From assembly GCF_009789235.1 (NCBI RefSeq), contig NZ_WSTB01000010.1:124001-188000 (forward strand): a stretch of 64,000 bases of DNA, written 5' to 3'. The stretch is from Flavobacterium hydrocarbonoxydans. GTDB lineage: Bacteria; Bacteroidota; Bacteroidia; Flavobacteriales; Flavobacteriaceae. The notes under the pieces are model-generated. The model was not told the origin of the DNA. It worked only from the letters and a program-made list of their open reading frames with translations, and did no database searches. The translations under genes and the position numbers were made by a program. This document shows positions 16,523-24,610 of this stretch, in pieces; position 1 is the stretch's first letter; the number at the start of each line of letters is the position of its first letter.

Positions 16523-17089
16523 CTAGCTTTTAATCCAATTCTCTAAAATCCTTTTTCCATTAGGGGTTAAAACACTTTCTGGGTGAAACTGAACGCCTCG
16601 AACGTCAAATGTTTTGTGTCTCAAAGACATGATTTGTCCGTTTTCATCAACAGAAGTCGCTTCTAAAACTTCCGGCAAATCGCTGTTTACCACCCAAGAG
16701 TGATATCTTCCTACTTCAAACTCGTTTCCTAAGCCTTCAAACAAAAGTTCATCAGCAACTATCGTTTTTACGTTGGTCGCCACACCGTGATAGACTTTAT
16801 CAAGGTTTGAAAGCGTTCCTCCAAAAACTTCACCGATGGCTTGTTGTCCCAGACAAACGCCTAAAATGCTTTTTGTTGGCCCGTATTTCTGAATTACAGC
16901 TTTTAATAAACCTGCTTCATCAGGAATTCCTGGCCCTGGTGAAAGTAATATTTTATCGAAAGATGCAATCTCATCAATATCAAATTCATCATTTCGATAC
17001 ACGATAACTTCACAATTTAAATCTTCTAAATAATGCACTAAATTGTAAGTGAAACTATCGTAATTGTCTATAACTAATATTTTTTTCAT
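16523..17089 (-). CDS. trpG: Anthranilate synthase glutamine amidotransferase subunit
   Basis: The class I amidotransferase triad is visible: Cys in ILGVCLGQQAIGEVFGG and His-x-Glu in VRGVQFHPESVLTPNG. KILVIDNYDSFTYNLVHYL at the start and LLSPGPGIPDEAG are standard TrpG/PabA blocks. It supplies ammonia to TrpE for anthranilate formation. One TrpG-type protein often also serves p-aminobenzoate synthesis; the position in the trp operon makes the anthranilate role certain enough. Confidence 0.96.
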   Translation of the reverse strand: MKKILVIDNYDSFTYNLVHYLEDLNCEVIVYRNDEFDIDEIASFDKILLSPGPGIPDEAGLLKAVIQKYGPTKSILGVCLGQQAIGEVFGGTLSNLDKVYHGVATNVKTIVADELLFEGLGNEFEVGRYHSWVVNSDLPEVLEATSVDENGQIMSLRHKTFDVRGVQFHPESVLTPNGKRILENWIKS

Positions 17090-17179
17090 TTTTCTTTAAG
17101 GTTCTAAGTTGCTAAGGTTCTGAGGTTCTAAGTTTCAGTAACTTGAAACTTGAAACAAACAAAACTTGAAACTATTTTT

Positions 17180-17626
17180 TTACTTTTCTCGAACGTATTT
17201 TTCCGTGATAATTCGATCGACTCCTAATTTTTCTATTTTTTCAACTCCTTTTTGAATTAGCGTATCATTTTTTATTTTCACTACAAATTCAAATTTATTA
17301 TTTTCCCACTGACGATTATTGAAAAACTCTAAATTTTCAGTGTAAACACTATCTTTTAAAGTATATTTTCCGCCTCCTCCAAAGAAAACTGCTGAGGTGT
17401 CTTTGCCGTGATTCAAATCATGATTGAAAAAAGCAAAATGTGAATCATTAATAATTTTAATCATTTTTGTTTTTGAATTGAAAGTCGAAAAAGTCGAATC
17501 TTTCTCGGTTGTTTCAGCTGAAATTAATCGCCAGGTTCCTTGTAACGGAATAGTATTAGATTCTTTTTTGCTTTCGCATGAAGCGAAAAAAACAATTGCA
17601 ATTACAAAGGGAATTATGTTTTTCAT
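17180..17626 (-). CDS. Small lipoprotein with lipocalin-like start, between trpE and trpG
   Basis: The protein of 148 residues has a lipoprotein signal (MKNIIPFVIAIVFFASCESK, lipid Cys in the ASC box). The mature part opens with PLQGTWRLISAETTE, the GxW pattern seen at the first strand of lipocalin-like lipoproteins in Bacteroidota, and the remainder is mainly beta with many charged residues. The function is unknown. It lies in the same direction between trpE and trpG with 86 and 90 bp spacers of repeat-like text. Confidence 0.75.
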   Translation of the reverse strand: MKNIIPFVIAIVFFASCESKKESNTIPLQGTWRLISAETTEKDSTFSTFNSKTKMIKIINDSHFAFFNHDLNHGKDTSAVFFGGGGKYTLKDSVYTENLEFFNNRQWENNKFEFVVKIKNDTLIQKGVEKIEKLGVDRIITEKYVREK

Positions 17627-17712
17627 TTTTTTAAAGTTGCTAAGGTTCTAAGGTACTGAGTTTCTAAGATTTTTTATTTAGTGCATTCTGTGACTGAAAA
17701 CTGCGACTGAAA

Positions 17713-19113
17713 CTAAATTTGTTCCGCCATTTCCAAAGCTGTATTCAACGCTCTTAATTTGTTATATACTTCCTGCATTTCGCTTTCTTCATCTGAGCTT
17801 GCCACGATTCCGGCTCCGGCCTGACAATGCAGTTGATGGTTTTTGCTCAGGAAAGTTCGAATCATAATCGCGTGGTTAAAATTACCTTCAAAATCCATAA
17901 AACCAATTGCTCCACCATAAAAATTACGATTTGTTTTTTCGTAATCTTCAATCAGTTGCATGGCTCTGTGTTTGGGTGCTCCGCTTAAAGTTCCTGCCGG
18001 AAAAGTATCCGCAACCACTTGCATTGTGGTTGCTTTTTCATGTAAATGACCGGTAACTTTTGAAACCAAATGGATCACGTGCGAGAAAAACTGAACTTCT
18101 CTGTATTTTTCTACATTTACATCGTGACCGTTTCGGCTTAAATCATTTCTCGCCAAATCGACCAACATGACGTGCTCGCTATTTTCTTTTTTATCTTCGG
18201 ATAATTTTTTTGCCAATTCAGCATCTTTTTCATCATTTCCAGTTCTTCTAAAAGTTCCGGCAATGGGATGAATTTCGGCTTTTCTGTTTTTTACAATAAT
18301 CTGAGCTTCCGGTGAAGAACCAAATATTTTGAAATCACCATAATCAAAAAAGAACAAATACGGAGATGGATTAATACTTCTTAAGGCACGATATACATTG
18401 AATTCATCACCTTTGAAACCTTGTGTGAAACGGCGTGACAATACCAATTGAAAAACGTCTCCGCGGAAACAGTGTTTTTTGGCTAAAGCCACATTATGCT
18501 TGAATTCATCATCAGTTAAATTTGAAAAACCTTCGCCTTCTTTGGTAAATTTATAAGAAGCAATATTGCGGGATTGCAATAATTGTTCGATTTCCGAAAT
18601 ATTATTTCTGCCATCAACACTATGACAAAAAATATACGCTTCGTTTTTGAAATGATTAATCGCAATGATATTTTGGTACACTGCATAAAAAACATCCGGA
18701 ATTAAAGTAGCCGAATCTTTTTTGGCAATCGAAACTTTTTCGAAATAACGAACTGCATCGTACGAAATGTATCCAAACAAACCATTATTGATAAATTTGA
18801 AATCATTTTTCTCTGATTTAAACTGACTCGAAAATTCCTGAATTACTTCCGGAATATTTGTTGACGCATCAATGTTGATTTGCTCAGTACTTCCGTCAGG
18901 AAATGATTTTGAGATAACTTCATTTTCGATTTTAATCGTCGCAATCGGGTTGCAGCAGATGTAAGAGAAACTGTTGTCGTTCCCATGATAATCGCTGCTT
19001 TCCAGCAATAAACTATTCGGGAATTTGTCTCTTATTTTAAAATAAATACTAACTGGCGTGATGGTGTCTGCCAGTATTTGTTTGTAGTGTGTGTTGAGTA
19101 TAAAAGGTTTCAA
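17713..19113 (-). CDS. trpE: Anthranilate synthase component I
   Basis: TrpE forms anthranilate from chorismate. The N-terminal regulatory motif NSLLLESSDYH matches the LLES site for tryptophan feedback inhibition. The chorismate-binding domain has FQLVLSRRFTQGF, YLFFFDYGDFKIFGSSPE, HPIAGTFRRTGNDEKD, ELAKKLSEDKKENSEHVMLVDLARND and PAGTLSGAPKHRAMQLI. The only usable start is a TTG at 19113, because the frame is closed at 19134-19132; translation may be weak. It is the first enzyme gene after the attenuator. Confidence 0.95.
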   Translation of the reverse strand: MKPFILNTHYKQILADTITPVSIYFKIRDKFPNSLLLESSDYHGNDNSFSYICCNPIATIKIENEVISKSFPDGSTEQINIDASTNIPEVIQEFSSQFKSEKNDFKFINNGLFGYISYDAVRYFEKVSIAKKDSATLIPDVFYAVYQNIIAINHFKNEAYIFCHSVDGRNNISEIEQLLQSRNIASYKFTKEGEGFSNLTDDEFKHNVALAKKHCFRGDVFQLVLSRRFTQGFKGDEFNVYRALRSINPSPYLFFFDYGDFKIFGSSPEAQIIVKNRKAEIHPIAGTFRRTGNDEKDAELAKKLSEDKKENSEHVMLVDLARNDLSRNGHDVNVEKYREVQFFSHVIHLVSKVTGHLHEKATTMQVVADTFPAGTLSGAPKHRAMQLIEDYEKTNRNFYGGAIGFMDFEGNFNHAIMIRTFLSKNHQLHCQAGAGIVASSDEESEMQEVYNKLRALNTALEMAEQI

Positions 19114-19161
19114 TGTATTTCGTTTTTTAATTTAGTATAATTTTCAGCTTCGGTTTTAATC

Positions 19162-19195
19162 AAAAAAAAAGGCCTGTCGTGATGACAAGCCTTTT
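19162..19195 (-). terminator. trp attenuator terminator
   Basis: The minus-strand RNA would form the stem AAAAGGCTTGTC - ATCAC - GACAGGCCTTTT with one mismatch, followed by a run of T (plus-strand A run 19162-19170). It lies between the leader peptide and trpE. The loop and 3' arm (TCACGAC, 19176-19182) are complementary to GTCGTGA at the leader stop codon (19231-19237), and the pairing extends to ACAA and GC further on, giving an antiterminator that excludes this hairpin. Confidence 0.85.
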
Positions 19196-19230
19196 ATATT
19201 TATAGTTTACAATACCATAGGAAGCTTTGT

Positions 19231-19287
19231 TCACGACGACTGACGTAAATTCTTCCACCACCAAGTATTGTTTATTGTTGTTTGCAT
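19231..19287 (-). CDS. trpL: trp leader peptide with three Trp codons
   Basis: An 18-codon frame reads MQTTINNTWWWKNLRQSS and ends with TGA just before the attenuator. Three successive Trp codons (positions 9-11) are the signature of ribosome-mediated attenuation. A ribosome stalled on them leaves the segment around the stop codon free to pair with the 5' part of the terminator hairpin. A ribosome that reaches the stop codon covers that segment and lets the terminator form. Stalling would also hide GGAAG, which can otherwise pair with CUUCC downstream of the stop codon. The role is inferred from structure alone but the fit to the classical scheme is close. Confidence 0.88.
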   Translation of the reverse strand: MQTTINNTWWWKNLRQSS

Positions 19288-19304
19288 ATCTTATTTTGAT
19301 TTCA

Positions 19305-19312
19305 CAAATATA
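19305..19312 (-). promoter_or_regulatory. -7 box of the trp operon promoter
   Basis: On the minus strand TATATTTG matches TAnnTTTG. The predicted transcription start near 19299 would place the leader ATG about 12 nt downstream. A -33 TTG at the expected distance was not found. Confidence 0.5.
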
Positions 19313-19410
19313 TAAATGTAAATTGAATTACGATACATAAAATTTCAAAAAAAACTTTTGTAAAAATATAATTTTGTTAAATTTTGAAAATAAAAAGCCT
19401 TTTTAATCCC

Positions 19411-20688
19411 TTAATTTCCAATTGCAATCGTGTTATTGACATTCATCCTGAAATCAGGATTCCCTTTGATGTTGGGCATTGTAAACAAATTATTGTTTTT
19501 AATATTGGTATAATCTAAGCCAGAAGCTGCATTACTATAATACGTTTTAATAATTCCGTTGCTACCGGCAGACTCACTCGTAATTCCACCATTGCAATTA
19601 TTAATTATTGTGTTTTTAAAGTTTATTTTCGATAGATTCACATCGCCGTTGCCTATATTTCCCTCTAATAAAACAAAAGGACTAAAACCTGAAACGACAC
19701 TATTATTCAAATTAAAAAAAGTGTTTTCTCTCACATAAATAGATTCTCTAACCAAACCCTGATTGTTTTCTTCAAGATTAATAAGGGTGATATTTGAGGC
19801 GTTTATTTGGGTCATTTTTTTAGTCATATCCGTATTTTCGATTTTGTCATACGAATCTACTTCAAAACATCTGGAGCCTGAAATGTCTGATGAAAAGGGA
19901 TGACGAACCGCAATACTATTGTTGATATTAATTTGCGCCCCCTGTGTAAAATCGAAATCATCATCGGTTGTTCGGTACGAAATCAGATTATTCATATTCA
20001 AATCTCCTCCATAACATTCAAATGAATCATCATTAGAAAAACTAATCTGAATATTGCTCAAAACCGTTTTTCGTCCCACACCTGCTAACGAAAGACCGTT
20101 TAGCTCTTTCAGTGCGCTTAATTTTCTTCCGGAATATTCAATTCTCACAAATTTTAAAATTCCAGAATTGTCCTCAGCATCCTGACCACCATAATGATTT
20201 AGCATAGGTTCCAGATTAAAAGGCAAAATATGAATACCGCCAAGAGAATTTATGGGAGCTTTTCCTAAAATGATAATCCCGCCCCAGTCGCCTGGTTTTC
20301 TATCATTAATCTCTTTGTTAGTGGTAAATACAATTGGGTCAGTTTCCAGACCCTCGGCCATAATTTTCGCGCCGTTAGTTATAACTAATGTTCCGCAGGT
20401 TTTATCATCGCCACGAATTACAGTTCCGGGTTCGATGGTTAAAACAGCATTATTGGTTACATACACAATACCTACTAATTGATAGGTGTTGCGTTTCGTT
20501 AGTCGGGTGTCTTTGTCTATCGTTCCGGCTATAATATTAGTAGCTTCGTTATATTCGGTATTGGCAGGTTTAAAATTGGTCCAGTTGTTCATCCAGTTTG
20601 TGTTGCCATAAATTCCTTTTGGTTGTTGTGCCTGAAGCGAAAAAATGCAAAAAAGACTTGTAAGGATAACGTGTATTTTTGTTTTCAT
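19411..20688 (-). CDS. Secreted right-handed beta-helix protein
   Basis: The protein of 425 residues has a signal peptide (MKTKIHVILTSLFCIFSLQAQ). It opens with a block common in Bacteroidota surface proteins: TYQLVGIVYVTNNAVLTIEP GTVIRGDD and LVITNGAKIMAEG, then DPIVFTTN and GDWGGIIILGKAPIN. The remainder is rich in Asn and short beta strands as expected of a parallel beta-helix with about 10 turns. No type IX C-terminal signal is evident. The function is unknown, perhaps a surface or adhesin-like structure. It is transcribed towards the trp promoter and stops 99 bp before the trp -7 box. Confidence 0.75.
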   Translation of the reverse strand: MKTKIHVILTSLFCIFSLQAQQPKGIYGNTNWMNNWTNFKPANTEYNEATNIIAGTIDKDTRLTKRNTYQLVGIVYVTNNAVLTIEPGTVIRGDDKTCGTLVITNGAKIMAEGLETDPIVFTTNKEINDRKPGDWGGIIILGKAPINSLGGIHILPFNLEPMLNHYGGQDAEDNSGILKFVRIEYSGRKLSALKELNGLSLAGVGRKTVLSNIQISFSNDDSFECYGGDLNMNNLISYRTTDDDFDFTQGAQININNSIAVRHPFSSDISGSRCFEVDSYDKIENTDMTKKMTQINASNITLINLEENNQGLVRESIYVRENTFFNLNNSVVSGFSPFVLLEGNIGNGDVNLSKINFKNTIINNCNGGITSESAGSNGIIKTYYSNAASGLDYTNIKNNNLFTMPNIKGNPDFRMNVNNTIAIGN

Positions 20689-20830
20689 AACGATGATTTC
20701 TATTGCTAGTTTTGGATTGTTTTAACGAGTCCAAAAGTAGAAGCCAAATGTTAATCAAACTCTGAGTAGATATTATCAAAGCGTTACGTTACTATTAAGA
20801 ACGTTATGTTTTTGAAAACAGAAAAAAAGA

Positions 20831-20858
20831 AACCCCAACAATCTAAACTGTTGGGGTT
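20831..20858 (-). terminator. Terminator of the MarR/nitroreductase/YceI operon
   Basis: A perfect 10-bp stem (aaccccaaca at 20831-20840 with tgttggggtt at 20849-20858) is followed on the minus strand by TTTCTTTTTTT, 30 bp past the yceI-like stop codon. Confidence 0.85.
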
Positions 20859-20890
20859 CCCTGAATATTTGAATTAGTAAGTCGAAAATA

Positions 20891-21457
20891 TTAGAATTTT
20901 AAAGCTACTGTCAATTCGAATTCGTCATTGATAGTTTTGTCTCCTAAACCTTCAAAGAAACTTCCTGAACCGTATTTAATATCGTATTTAGTTCTGTCCA
21001 CTTTAAATGCAGTTGTAGCAGTGTTTCCGTTTACAGCGATATCAAAAGTTACTGGTTTAGTAATTCCTTTGATAGTCAAATCTGCAGTTGCAGTGTAAAC
21101 ATCTTTAGATTTAGTTCCGATAGTTTTGATAACTAATTTAGCAGTTGGGAATTTATCAGTTCCAAAGAAATCATCAGCTTTCAGGTGACCATTCAATTTT
21201 CCTTGGTATTCTCCAGTTAAATCTGTAGCTGTCAATGAAGTCATATCAACAGTAAAACTACCACCAACTAATTTTTTTCCTTTAAGAACTACAGCTCCGT
21301 CTTTAAAGTTTACAGTTCCTGAGTGCTCACCTGTTACTTTTTTTCCTACCCATTTGATAGTACTCGCCTTTACGTCGATTTTCTTAGTTTGTGCGTTTAC
21401 CGAAACGCTAGCTACTGCTACGAATAATGCTATTGCAATTGTTTTTAAATTTTTCAT
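20891..21457 (-). CDS. YceI-family periplasmic lipid-binding protein
   Basis: The 188-residue protein has a signal peptide ending in VSVNAQ. The mature part is the YceI lipocalin-like barrel: STIKWVGKKVTGEHSGTVNF, GSFTVDMTSLTATDL, LKADDFFGTDKFPTAKLVI and DLTIKGITKPVTFDIAV. Relatives bind isoprenoids or other lipids and are often induced by base or osmotic stress. It is the third gene of an operon with a MarR regulator and a nitroreductase, 33 bp after the latter, so it probably responds to the same signal. Confidence 0.9.
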   Translation of the reverse strand: MKNLKTIAIALFVAVASVSVNAQTKKIDVKASTIKWVGKKVTGEHSGTVNFKDGAVVLKGKKLVGGSFTVDMTSLTATDLTGEYQGKLNGHLKADDFFGTDKFPTAKLVIKTIGTKSKDVYTATADLTIKGITKPVTFDIAVNGNTATTAFKVDRTKYDIKYGSGSFFEGLGDKTINDEFELTVALKF

Positions 21458-21490
21458 GTTGTAAAAATTGATTTTGATTGTTATTAATAA

Positions 21491-22123
21491 TTATAGTGTG
21501 ATAAATAATTCGTCTTGAGATTTTCTAACTTTTTTGTAATGTTGCGTATCGTCTTCTTCATGTCTGTAACCTACAGTTGCAATTACAGCAGCGTTTAAGC
21601 CTAATTTGTCTAATCCTAAAATTTCATTAAACGCAGCAGGATCAAATCCTTCCATTGGTGTTGCGTCAATTTTCAATTCAGCTGCTGCCGCCAATAAATT
21701 TCCTAAAGCAATATAAGTTTGTTTTGAAGTCCAGATATTTTTAGATTCTTCAGAACGGCTTGTAATCGCACCATTTATCATGTCTTCAAGTCCACCTAAA
21801 GCCTCTAGAGGAATTCCTCTTGTCTCGCTAATGTTCTTGATATAAGCTGCTACAGATTCCGTGCCAGCATTCAAATCATTGGCAAAAATAAATAAGTGAG
21901 AAGCATCTGTAATCTGAGTTTGGTTCCAGGCTACGGCTTTCAGTTTTTCTCTTACTTCAGGAGTATCCACGATAATCACTTTATAAGGTTGTAATCCGTA
22001 AGAAGATGCGCTTAGCCTTACAGCTTCTTTTAATGTATTCAAATCCGATTCTGATATTTTTCGGGTCGCATCGTACTTTTTAGTAGCGTATCTCCAGTTT
22101 AAATTTTCTAAAATTTTGCTCAT
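21491..22123 (-). CDS. NAD(P)H-dependent nitroreductase family oxidoreductase
   Basis: This FMN enzyme of 210 residues begins with LNWRYATKKYD (R-x-A-x-K-x-Y phosphate site), then VRLSASSYGLQPYKVIIVD (S-x-N-like FMN block), and later EGFDPAAFNEIL and ATVGYRHEEDD. These fit the NfsB/NfnB type that reduces nitroaromatics and quinones. It starts 4 bp after the MarR gene stops and is probably translationally coupled to it. Confidence 0.9.
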   Translation of the reverse strand: MSKILENLNWRYATKKYDATRKISESDLNTLKEAVRLSASSYGLQPYKVIIVDTPEVREKLKAVAWNQTQITDASHLFIFANDLNAGTESVAAYIKNISETRGIPLEALGGLEDMINGAITSRSEESKNIWTSKQTYIALGNLLAAAAELKIDATPMEGFDPAAFNEILGLDKLGLNAAVIATVGYRHEEDDTQHYKKVRKSQDELFITL

Positions 22124-22127
22124 AATA

Positions 22128-22589
22128 TTAATTTTGTTGAGTTCGGTATTTTTCTAATAATGTATTTAATAATTCTAATTCTTCAGGACTTATATTTTGT
22201 GCAAACAAACGCTCGTGTTCATCTACTTTTGGGTCTAATTCTTTCAAAACTTCTAATCCTTTTTGCGTGATCAAAACTTCGATTTTTCTCCTGTTTCCAG
22301 GACAGACATTTCGGGTAACAAATTCTTTTAGCAACAATTTGTCAACCAGTCTTGTGGTGTTGCTGGTTTTAGCCAGCATCCGTTCCTGTATCACACACAT
22401 ATTAGCAGGATTGCCTTTTTGTCCTCTTAATATACGCAGTACATTATATTGCTCTCCAGAAAGATCATACGGTTTTATCAACTCGTTAAAATGATCCTGA
22501 ATCACATTTTGCGTGTACATGATATTCAGAATAACTTTTTTCGCATTATCCATCTTAACTGTACTTTTTATAACCTCTTCAATTGTCAT
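22128..22589 (-). CDS. MarR-family repressor
   Basis: The protein of 153 residues has the MarR winged helix: LSGEQYNVLRILRGQKGNP, VIQERMLAKTSNTTRLVDKLL as the recognition region and RNRRK-like wing (NVCPGNRRKIEVLITQKG). Long helices at both ends allow dimerisation. It leads the operon with nitroreductase and YceI, and two palindromes at the promoter suggest autorepression. The signal is likely electrophilic or aromatic compounds by analogy with similar MarR-nitroreductase pairs. Confidence 0.92.
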   Translation of the reverse strand: MTIEEVIKSTVKMDNAKKVILNIMYTQNVIQDHFNELIKPYDLSGEQYNVLRILRGQKGNPANMCVIQERMLAKTSNTTRLVDKLLLKEFVTRNVCPGNRRKIEVLITQKGLEVLKELDPKVDEHERLFAQNISPEELELLNTLLEKYRTQQN

Positions 22590-22604
22590 AGTCGTAAGTG
22601 TATA

Positions 22605-22650
22605 ATTTGTATATACAAATGTAGAAATATTAATAGTTGTATATACAAAT
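22605..22650 (-). promoter_or_regulatory. Promoter and twin MarR operators
   Basis: The perfect palindrome atttgtatatacaaat at 22605-22620 and a near copy at 22635-22650 (12-bp perfect core) are 30 bp apart. On the minus strand a -7 box TACATTTG (22616-22623) overlaps the proximal site, and a TTG at 22648-22646, 22 bp upstream, overlaps the distal one. Both promoter elements would be covered by bound MarR. Confidence 0.8.
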
Positions 22651-22671
22651 GTTGCGTTAATTTTTTGTTAA

Positions 22672-24255
22672 TTAAATTAATTGGAATTCAGATAGAAGGA
22701 AACCTTTTGCTATTTTTTTAAAATCGAGGATTTCTTTCTCAATCCAGGCTTCATCATAACAAAGTTCTTTTGCAATTAATTGGGCTGTTTTTTCGGAAGA
22801 TTCAATTGCAGCTCTTGCATCTAAGAATAATAATCGCACGCGTCTTGCCAGAATATCATCGACAGTTCTTGCCATTTCATAACGAATGGCCCAGGCTACT
22901 TCAGCCATTGTGAATTCGTGATTAGGATGTAGTTTTTCTTTTAATTCAGGTTCGCTATTTTGTAGTTCGATTATTTTAGGAATATCAGAACCGTAGATAT
23001 ATAAATGATTTTCGCGTTCAGTTGTAGTGGTGGGTTTATTTCCATGAATCGCAAGATGTTCTGTTTGACAAGGTTTTTTAGGCAGTTTGTGGATACTGAT
23101 GGCTTTATCTATAATGTCCTGAGCAATTTTTCGGTAAGTTGTCCATTTTCCTCCTGTAATGGTTATGAGGCCAGTTTTAGAAACGAGAATTTTGTGACTT
23201 CTGGAAACTTCTTTAGTGCTTTTACCTTCTTCTTTAGGTGCGGCTAATGGACGTAATCCTGCAAAAACAGACAATACATCTGCTCTTGTTGGTCTTTTTG
23301 CTAAAAAGCGTCCGGCAGTTTCAAGTACAAACTGAACTTCGCTTTCTAAAGCAATGGGTTCTAAACTATGACTTTTAATCAAGGTGTCTGTTGTACCTAC
23401 TACAACACTATTGTGCCACGGAACGGCAAATAGAACTCTTCCGTCTTTTGTTTTCGGAATCATTAGTGCATGATCGCCGGGCAAAAAAGATTTATCAAAC
23501 ACCAAATGAATTCCCTGACTCGGAACGATATATTTTTTATAAACGTCATCGTTCATTTTCATTATGGCATTTGTAAAAACACCTGTTGCATTTATGATGG
23601 CAGATCCTTTTATATCATATTTATTTCCGGTTTCCTGATCTGATACCCGAACACCAGTAACTTGGTTATTATCGTCCTTTAATAAATGGACAACTTTGGT
23701 ATAGTTTAAAACGCAAGCCCCGTTTTCTACAGCAGTTTGTGCCATATTGATGGCCAATCGGGAATCATCAAATTGTCCGTCGTGATAAATTACACCATTG
23801 ACCAAATCTTTTTCCTGTAAATTAGGAAGCATTTCGATAGTTTTTTTCTTTGAAATGTATTTTGAAGATCCTAAACTTAAGCAGCCTGCCAGTAAATCAT
23901 AAATTTTTAATCCGATGGTGTAAAAATACCCGCTCCACCAATTGTAATTCGGAATAACAAAGGATTGATTTTTGACTAAATGGCCAGCGTTTTTAGCCAA
24001 TAATCCTCTTTCTTTTAATGCCTCACGAACCAGATGTACATTTCCTTGTGCCAGATATCGTACTCCACCATGAACTAATTTGGTACTTCTGCTTGAAGTT
24101 CCTTTTGCAAAATCAACGGCTTCAAGTAAAATTGTATTGTAACCGCGGTTTGCAGCGTCAATAGCGGTTCCGAGGCCACTGGATCCTCCGCCAATGATTA
24201 TGACGTCCCAATTTTCGGTATTTTGTAATTTGGATAATTGTTCTTTACGATTCAT
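22672..24255 (-). CDS. glpD: FAD-dependent glycerol-3-phosphate dehydrogenase
   Basis: The enzyme oxidises glycerol 3-phosphate to dihydroxyacetone phosphate at the membrane and feeds electrons to quinone. Motifs: DVIIIGGGSSGLGTAIDAAN for FAD, DFAKGTSSRSTKLVHGGVRYL, RVLFAVPWHNSVVVGTTDT and TITGGKWTTYRKIAQD. A C-terminal helical domain (FTMAEVAWAIRYEMARTVDDILARR) completes the 527-residue protein. A minus-strand -7 box TATGTTTG is at 24298-24305. No glycerol kinase or facilitator gene lies next to it. Confidence 0.95.
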   Translation of the reverse strand: MNRKEQLSKLQNTENWDVIIIGGGSSGLGTAIDAANRGYNTILLEAVDFAKGTSSRSTKLVHGGVRYLAQGNVHLVREALKERGLLAKNAGHLVKNQSFVIPNYNWWSGYFYTIGLKIYDLLAGCLSLGSSKYISKKKTIEMLPNLQEKDLVNGVIYHDGQFDDSRLAINMAQTAVENGACVLNYTKVVHLLKDDNNQVTGVRVSDQETGNKYDIKGSAIINATGVFTNAIMKMNDDVYKKYIVPSQGIHLVFDKSFLPGDHALMIPKTKDGRVLFAVPWHNSVVVGTTDTLIKSHSLEPIALESEVQFVLETAGRFLAKRPTRADVLSVFAGLRPLAAPKEEGKSTKEVSRSHKILVSKTGLITITGGKWTTYRKIAQDIIDKAISIHKLPKKPCQTEHLAIHGNKPTTTTERENHLYIYGSDIPKIIELQNSEPELKEKLHPNHEFTMAEVAWAIRYEMARTVDDILARRVRLLFLDARAAIESSEKTAQLIAKELCYDEAWIEKEILDFKKIAKGFLLSEFQLI

Positions 24256-24297
24256 ATAGTCTTTAAGGCTTTGCTTTGGGAGGTTTTTGGCTTATAA

Positions 24298-24305
24298 CAA
24301 ACATA
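24298..24305 (-). promoter_or_regulatory. -7 box of glpD promoter
   Basis: TATGTTTG on the minus strand matches TAnnTTTG. The predicted start is near 24291, about 36 nt before the ATG at 24255. Confidence 0.45.
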
Positions 24306-24392
24306 AGAAAAGGTATGGGAATAAATTGATGTTGTTCTTAAATAAAAAGTAAAATTCTGTTTTTAAAAATGAATGGTGATTTGAAGTACGTT

Positions 24393-24510
24393 TTGCGTGA
24401 GGGATTGAGCTAAGCTACCGAAGTAGCAGCGAAAGCCCGACAGCATCCCGATAAAAAGGGGTGTAAACGCAAAGAGCATCACCCTTTTTATCGGGATGGT
24501 GGCACGCCCT
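24393..24510. repeat. Dispersed palindromic intergenic element
   Basis: An inverted repeat of about 18 bp (atcccgataaaaagggg at 24445-24461, with its complement ending at 24497) is framed by outer words gcgtgagggattgag and ggcacgccct. Part of the text (agcgaaagcccgacagcatcc) is GC-richer than its surroundings. It fills most of the 355 bp between glpD and the sulfur permease genes, where no gene was found. Confidence 0.65.
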
Positions 24511-24558
24511 AATTTTAAATGTTAGATTTCTGAGTTTAGATTTTAGATAAAAAAAACA

Positions 24559-24588
24559 GACCCGACAGGTTTTTAAACGAGTCGGGTC
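24559..24588 (-). terminator. Terminator of the YeeE/YedE operon
   Basis: The 8-bp stem gacccgac (24559-24566) with gtcgggtc (24581-24588) is followed by a T run on the minus strand, 22 bp past the stop codon of the last permease gene. The stem is nearly the same as the one at 4118-4151. Confidence 0.85.
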
Positions 24589-24610
24589 TATATTATTTTA
24601 GATAAAAAAA

